Assembly: GCA_018389105.1 (NCBI GenBank)
Contig: JACATO010002135.1
Location: 1-64,000 of the forward strand
Direction of reading: 5' to 3'
Length of the DNA stretch: 64,000 nucleotides
Origin: Nautilus pompilius
Lineage: Eukaryota > Mollusca > Cephalopoda > Nautilida > Nautilidae
Shown here: in pieces, positions 58,775 through 64,000 of the stretch
Layout of the letters: every line of letters starts with the position of its first letter
How positions within the stretch are numbered: the first letter of the stretch is position 1
Translations under genes and position numbers: made by a program
The notes under the pieces: model-generated
Database searches by the model: none
What the model was told of the DNA's origin: nothing
What the model saw: the letters and a program-made list of their open reading frames with translations, nothing else

Positions 58775-60078
58775 CTACTTAGAACAATTTGAAAGGTCAT
58801 GCTTGATACTATTTTCATTCTTGGTCTCAGTTGTGGCATTAAAAAGGGGCTAGTCAACACAGTTTCTCCCACCTCCCAAACAAAAACAACACTTCCAACA
58901 GAATGAAAAATTGAAAAATTATACTTGTGAAAATTAAGAGTTACTTTCACATTTATATAGAAATGCTTCATTTATCGAGACTCAAGTACACTGTTGAGCC
59001 GTTTACTTGGCATGCAATAAGTACCATTACAAAAAGAAATCTGTTGACGTGTTGTATTTGTTCTGGTCTCTTTTTTTTTTAAAAATAAATTAAAAAAAAT
59101 TTTTCTAAATAATTCACGTGGTAGGTAGGTTTCTGAAATTTTCCATCTCGTACAAAACAAACTGTAGTTTGTTTAATGTTAATTTAAAATCTTTAAACTT
59201 CATGAGCAAAGAACAAACCTAATTAACTAAAATCTTACTACTGACTGAATTACTGAGGATTTTACTGAGGTATATACAGCATTGCGTATCTACTTATGTA
59301 GTGTGCAGCAGATATTTAAATCATCTTGGTATTTTATTTTCCTTTAAATAGATTTTATTTATTTTGCAAAATTGTTTTTTATTCCCTCTCTGGTTTACAT
59401 CATGTTTAAGTCTAAAATGGCAATAGAGCTTCTGGAAACAAAATTATGGGGCTTATATGAAACATTTAATTTATAAAAAGTCTTTCTAGTGTTTGGTCCT
59501 ATAACAGTAACAAAAAAGGGGGTTTTAATATCATGTAAGCTTGCTTGATGTCCTCCCATTGGGATGAAGAGCAGATGTTCAAATGGAAAATGAACATCTA
59601 TTATTTCATATTCTCCAGACTTTTGTTTGGATAGTTTAATCAAAATACTGATGATTATGAAAATAGATGATCAATTTTCTTCAAATTGAATTCACTTGCT
59701 TTGAAAAGATCCACAGTGTGAATTTAGATACAATTTTGCCTATTTACATTATGCTACTTTCAAACTTACAGTATGATGATAATTCTTAAAAACAATTATG
59801 GTCAGATGAAGCAAAGGAGATGAATTGAAACTGAAGGTCTTCATTCTTTTAATATTTATGACTTTTAGCAAAGAACAGTCATACATGGGCTACAAAGTGT
59901 CTCCTGACCATGAATAGGCTTAATCAAATTTATTTGTCAGACTCTAGCCTTGTAGATATTATTGTTTACTTATGTCTTAACTCTTTTTTTTTTTTTTAAA
60001 ACAAAGTAAAATTAAAAAAAAATGAAAAAATTAAGTTGCACTTTGTTTACTATAGAGTATTTACTTTTATGATTATGA
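58775..60078. other. Nothing recognised
   Basis: The minus frame 59643-59395 (82 codons) is open but matches no known family. No other features. Confidence 0.35.
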
Positions 60079-60310
60079 TAGTCTGGTGATGAGGCTACTG
60101 GACTGCTAAGGTTGAGGGCCAGCTTGGTTTGGTGTACTTTTCTGGTATGGTTGGTTTCTTTCTTTTCTTTTCTCCATCTGTCTGTGTGGGTTACTCCTGT
60201 ATCTACAATTAAAAAGCTCTATTAGGATTTTCCCCATCAAGGAAGGCATGCTACCTAAAATCCAGATTAGGTCATCATGAAGGCTACTCAACCATTAACC
60301 CTTTCTAATT
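60079..60310 (+). repeat. tRNA-derived SINE, copy 2
   Basis: Shares TAGTCTGGTGATG followed by GCTACTGGACTGCT and GGTTGAGGG with the copy at 58452, with small indels. The body is diverged and it has no clear tail, so it is an older or truncated copy. Confidence 0.55.
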
Positions 60311-60889
60311 TTACATTGGAGAGAAGGCTTACCATTTGCAGAGGAGTGATGCCCATGAAGTATGTTTATGATTGGTTAAATATAAATAGGGATATATTCT
60401 GAGGGATGTTTATAAGTAGACATATTAAAAAAAATTTTTTTTCTTCAGTATTTGCAATGTACAAATGTTGAGTTTGAGTACATAGGCAGATCTAAGACAG
60501 ATTTTAAGGTGAAACACTTTTATTCTAATGGCCAATTAATTAATTTTTGAAAATTCTATAAAAAAAGTTGTTCTGCAAAATAAAAGGAATGTTTCTTGAC
60601 TTGATTTTAGCAAATCAGTCAGTTAATTCTTCTGTCTCGATGTTAATCTTCAAATGTACATTAATAAAGCTAGGCCATTTAATGGTCCATTCTTCATGGT
60701 TGATCTTATCCACATGCTGTTACTGAGGGATGGGTAGCAAATATCTTTGAAATTGCACTTGTATTTGGAACATGAATGGAATCTGCATTATTGGAACTGT
60801 CCATCTGTAAGTCCATAACATCATTTCTTCTATAAGCATGTCTGTTATATTACCACGTGGTTAAAACTTCAGCACACACACTTCCTATT
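60311..60889. other. Nothing recognised
   Basis: No features. Confidence 0.4.
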
Positions 60890-62900
60890 TCTTTTTACTT
60901 ATTTTTTAAACTATTTTGCTGTTGCGAATAAAGCTGGGGCTATTAGTGTAGAATATTTTGTTGCATTTTGCATGGAATTTAAAGAGTGTATATTTAGGAA
61001 CTTAAGTAAAATGTCAAGAAGAGGAGCATAAATGGTTCTTCTGTAATATTCTTTGCCTACTTTTGTAGGTATTTTTGCTCTGGTGGTTTGTTTCTTATTA
61101 TTACAGGGCTTAGCTTGTATTTCTAACTTTGTACATCTTTCAGAAACTGTTTTGAACAATTCACTAAAACTCCTTTCAGCATCTTCTCAAAGTTTCTGGA
61201 AAACATCTATCATATTTCTAATTGAAAGCATGTTTGATTCAGAACTACACTTTTCATTTTGCAATTTTGATTTCCCCAATGGCAAATTTACAAAAAAATA
61301 TTTTGGGCAAGCACGATACTGATATAATGAATTCACAGCTTGTTACAGCTGATAGCTACGCTCTACCAGATGTATCTCTGCCATCCCAAGTCATTATGTC
61401 TCGAAGACTGAATATTGCTGGATAAAACATTTTGAAATAATATTACAGTGTTGTGTGTCTCAGTCCATCAAGCTGCACAAAAAGGAATAAGCTAGTGATA
61501 CAGATGATTTTCCATTGTAAAGCTATGCTTAGCAGATTAAATGAAAAGAATTCTACATTTTAACAAGATTAAATTGAATTTATGTTTAGTACAACTACAG
61601 TGTATTGAATCTGTAGTAACTTTTGAATCTCAGTCCATATTGTTGAGATGTCATAACACTTAGTCATCAGTAGCATTGCCACCACAGCATATTGGATCTA
61701 AGCCTTATTTTTCTAATTGCTTAAGAACTGCTTCTCCAAGAATATTGGCAGTAATTTTTTGGTTAAAAAATTTAGGAATTTGCATCTGTGGATAATTGCA
61801 TAGCAATCTAAAAATCCAAAAATGTTATCATATATTGCATCTCTATAATGATATCGAAGCCAAAGCTGATTTGGTTTGTATGTGAAATATCTGTAGTTTC
61901 ATCAGAAAATGATTGCATAAAGTTTGGATTCCTTGACTCTGCTAGTAATAATGTTGTGCCTTACATTTCCTATACTTAATATCAATTCATTTTGAGCTGT
62001 ATTGTTGATATGTCTTGCAGTAGAACTGGAGTACTGAAAATGTTGCTTGAGTTTTATTTTTGTTGCCAGTAGAAACATTGGAACAAAGAAGCTTTCTTCA
62101 TTTTTTTTTTACTAAACCAGCTTTTGTATTGAGAAAGTCATCACCACAATATGTTTGTATGGGGAGTCCTTGTTGTCCACAAAACTTCATTGTTTCAATG
62201 ATTGGAAAGAAAGATGTTTATGAATCTTTATCACCTGCTGTAATCATTTAGTTGAGAGTTGATGGATTATTTATTTTCATGTGTGCCTAGATTTCAAGCT
62301 TTACCAAATAGTTTGGCAGAAGAATGTAATTTGTTTAATGGAATCTGCTTTCCTGTACCTGCCATTTTCCTATCAACCATGACAAAACAAACCCTGACCT
62401 TTTTCAAGATAAATCTTCTTAAGTATGTTTTTTTTTTTTAAATTCTTTCTTTTCTTGAAGTGGACTGAATGGAGATATTTATAATTATTTGATAGAGATT
62501 CTAGTGATGTGGTAAACTTGTTGATAACCTTTAGGCAATCTGTGAAGTATCCAATATCCAAAGTAAAAACATTTTGGAAGAATTTACTGTTTTGTGATCA
62601 TTTATGAGATATTTAAGGTGGTTTCTCGCTTAGACATTGATTCTTGTGCATTCTGAGAAAATAAATTTTGTTCATTTTCATCAATAAGTCCTTTTCCTTG
62701 AATTTCTTTACGACCACTTTCAGGAATTCCTTCATTATCTCCATTATTACTGCAGTCCAAATCACTTTGGCTTCTGCTTTTTCAGGTGATTTTCATCTTA
62801 ACTTGTAAAATACATTGTTATTTTCTCGCTTACCTTCCTTTGTCAATCTCCTTTTCTTTTTTCTCTTAAACTTTCTTTTTACGGATCTGGATGTTAATTG
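60890..62900 (-). mobile_element. hAT transposon relic (ZMYM1-like transposase), opposite strand
   Basis: Minus-strand fragments: IIETMKFCGQQGLPIQTYCG near 62200-62140 (the DUF4371-type motif I.dTikfCGrQnlalRGh) and EYYRRTIYAPLLDILLKFLN near 61060-61000 (the conserved YYR..iyiPfLD.l...L block). The pieces are in the correct order but separated by stops and shifts. It belongs to the same broad hAT group as the relic at 54310-56260, inverted relative to it. Confidence 0.65.
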
Positions 62901-64000
62901 AGAAATGTTGACTTTTTACCAGAATATAGCATTATAAAAATGATAAACCCGCTTTATTTTAAAATAATGGCCACTGACTTCCACAATTTTCTAAACAAAT
63001 AAATGTGAGATTCAGGAAAAAAAGTGTTCTAAATAAGTGAAATTTTAAATGATGTGATCAGGACATGTAGTGACTAAAAATTTGTTTTTATTAATTTATT
63101 AAAAATGCATATGATGCTTTTAAATGTAAGAATAATGCACTGTGTTTTCAGTATATTGATAAAGCGTATACAGCACTTCTATTGAATTGGGGATGACTAT
63201 TAGAATTTTGATGCTTGCAAATGAAACAAAAATCTTTTTTTCGGGGCAATTATGTTTCATCACTATTTCTATTGTAGTTTCAATTATTTTTCTGAATAAG
63301 ATACCTTTTAATAAGGTAATATTTTACTTTAATACAGATTTTAAATTAGGGAGGGGCTCATTTGAATGACATGCATTAGTTCCTATCAGCTAAGAACATG
63401 GGTAAACATAAAGTCCTTTGATAGGACAAAAACCTCTCATTCATATTTTACCTGCTAATTTTAAATTCCTGGAAAAAATAAATATTACCCATTAATAAAA
63501 AAACTGTCTCATTTTGCACAGAAAATATATCAGTGATTAATTGAAATACAATTTGTTTTTGTTGTTTTTTCTCTTTGCTTATAAATTTTAACATCAGTGG
63601 TAACTGCTAGCAGTTACAAGAGTGATATTTGGTGAAATCAAAATGGAGAACAGGGTTAGGGTTTAACAATAATGTATTATTATTATTATAAATAAAATAC
63701 CAGTTGGCAAGTTAACCCTTTTTAACTAGATATGCAAACGGTACTTACCATGAATTCTTGTAGATGGTGTTGTCAGACAAAGTGCTGCTACTGTATAATA
63801 ATGGTGTGAAGATGTGTGGGACAAATTTGGCAGTCAGGGGAGAGAGCGAAGTTGCTGCTTCATTGGAAATGGGGGCTTTCTTTCAGTGGGGTGGTGGAGT
63901 GTTGTTGGTCCCTGGTGATTTTTTGAATTATCTTTCTTTTTTTTTGTGGTGAATCGGTGTTCTTTTGAGATTGTGGACACAAATGGTGTCTTTGTGCGGG
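62901..64000. other. Nothing recognised
   Basis: AT-rich sequence to the window end, with a short (ATT)n run near 63677. No INTS13 exon was recognised. Confidence 0.4.

Noticed and set aside
59395..59643. 82-codon minus-strand frame containing HFPFEHLLFIPMGGHQ
   Set aside because: Looks protein-like but I recognise no family, and flanking sequence gives no continuation.

Overview
The window reads as animal nuclear DNA: AT-rich, spliced genes with GT-AG introns of 0.3 to more than 11 kb, many microsatellites, and decayed DNA transposons and SINEs. The protein family content and the recurrent motif TTATCTCCCTT suggest a lophotrochozoan, most likely a mollusc (inference, moderate confidence).

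Three host genes are supported by exons whose reading phases join exactly. (1) A clockwork-orange-type bHLH-Orange transcription factor (cwo-like), + strand, seven coding exons from 8474 to 20120, 472 aa, with a GC-rich promoter carrying a palindromic CRE and a canonical CACGTG E-box. (2) The first two coding exons of an EFCAB10-like protein (DPY30/RIIa-type docking domain plus EF-hand), - strand, 33219 to 32065; its last exon was not found. (3) The first four coding exons of INTS13 (Integrator subunit 13/Asunder), + strand, 33764 to 45356; the gene continues beyond the window. EFCAB10 and INTS13 are head to head, 544 bp apart, with an RFX X-box-like site in the shared promoter.

The rest is mostly transposon debris. 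Region by region: 1-8.1 kb is CpG-rich flank with an internally deleted Tigger element, a possible RNase H relic, a TG/CTGT minisatellite and AAT repeats. 8.1-20.8 kb is cwo, with mariner and Tc1 relics in its introns. 20.8-32 kb is gene-poor, with Tigger, two Tc1 relics and a SINE-like segment. 32-45.4 kb holds EFCAB10 and INTS13; INTS13 introns contain a tRNA-derived SINE with a perfect 13-bp target duplication, a 2.3-kb DNA transposon with ~125-bp terminal inverted repeats, and mariner and piggyBac relics. 45.4-64 kb may be INTS13 intron or flank and holds a microsatellite-ended MITE, an RTE-type LINE relic, a perfect 39-bp inverted repeat, two hAT (ZMYM1-like) relics and two copies of a second SINE family.

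The most interesting item is the 38760-41067 transposon. It encodes a nearly intact ~574-codon protein of a family I know only as uncharacterized in many invertebrates. The long inverted repeats, CACTG-like ends and a possible TAA duplication argue that the family is a transposase.
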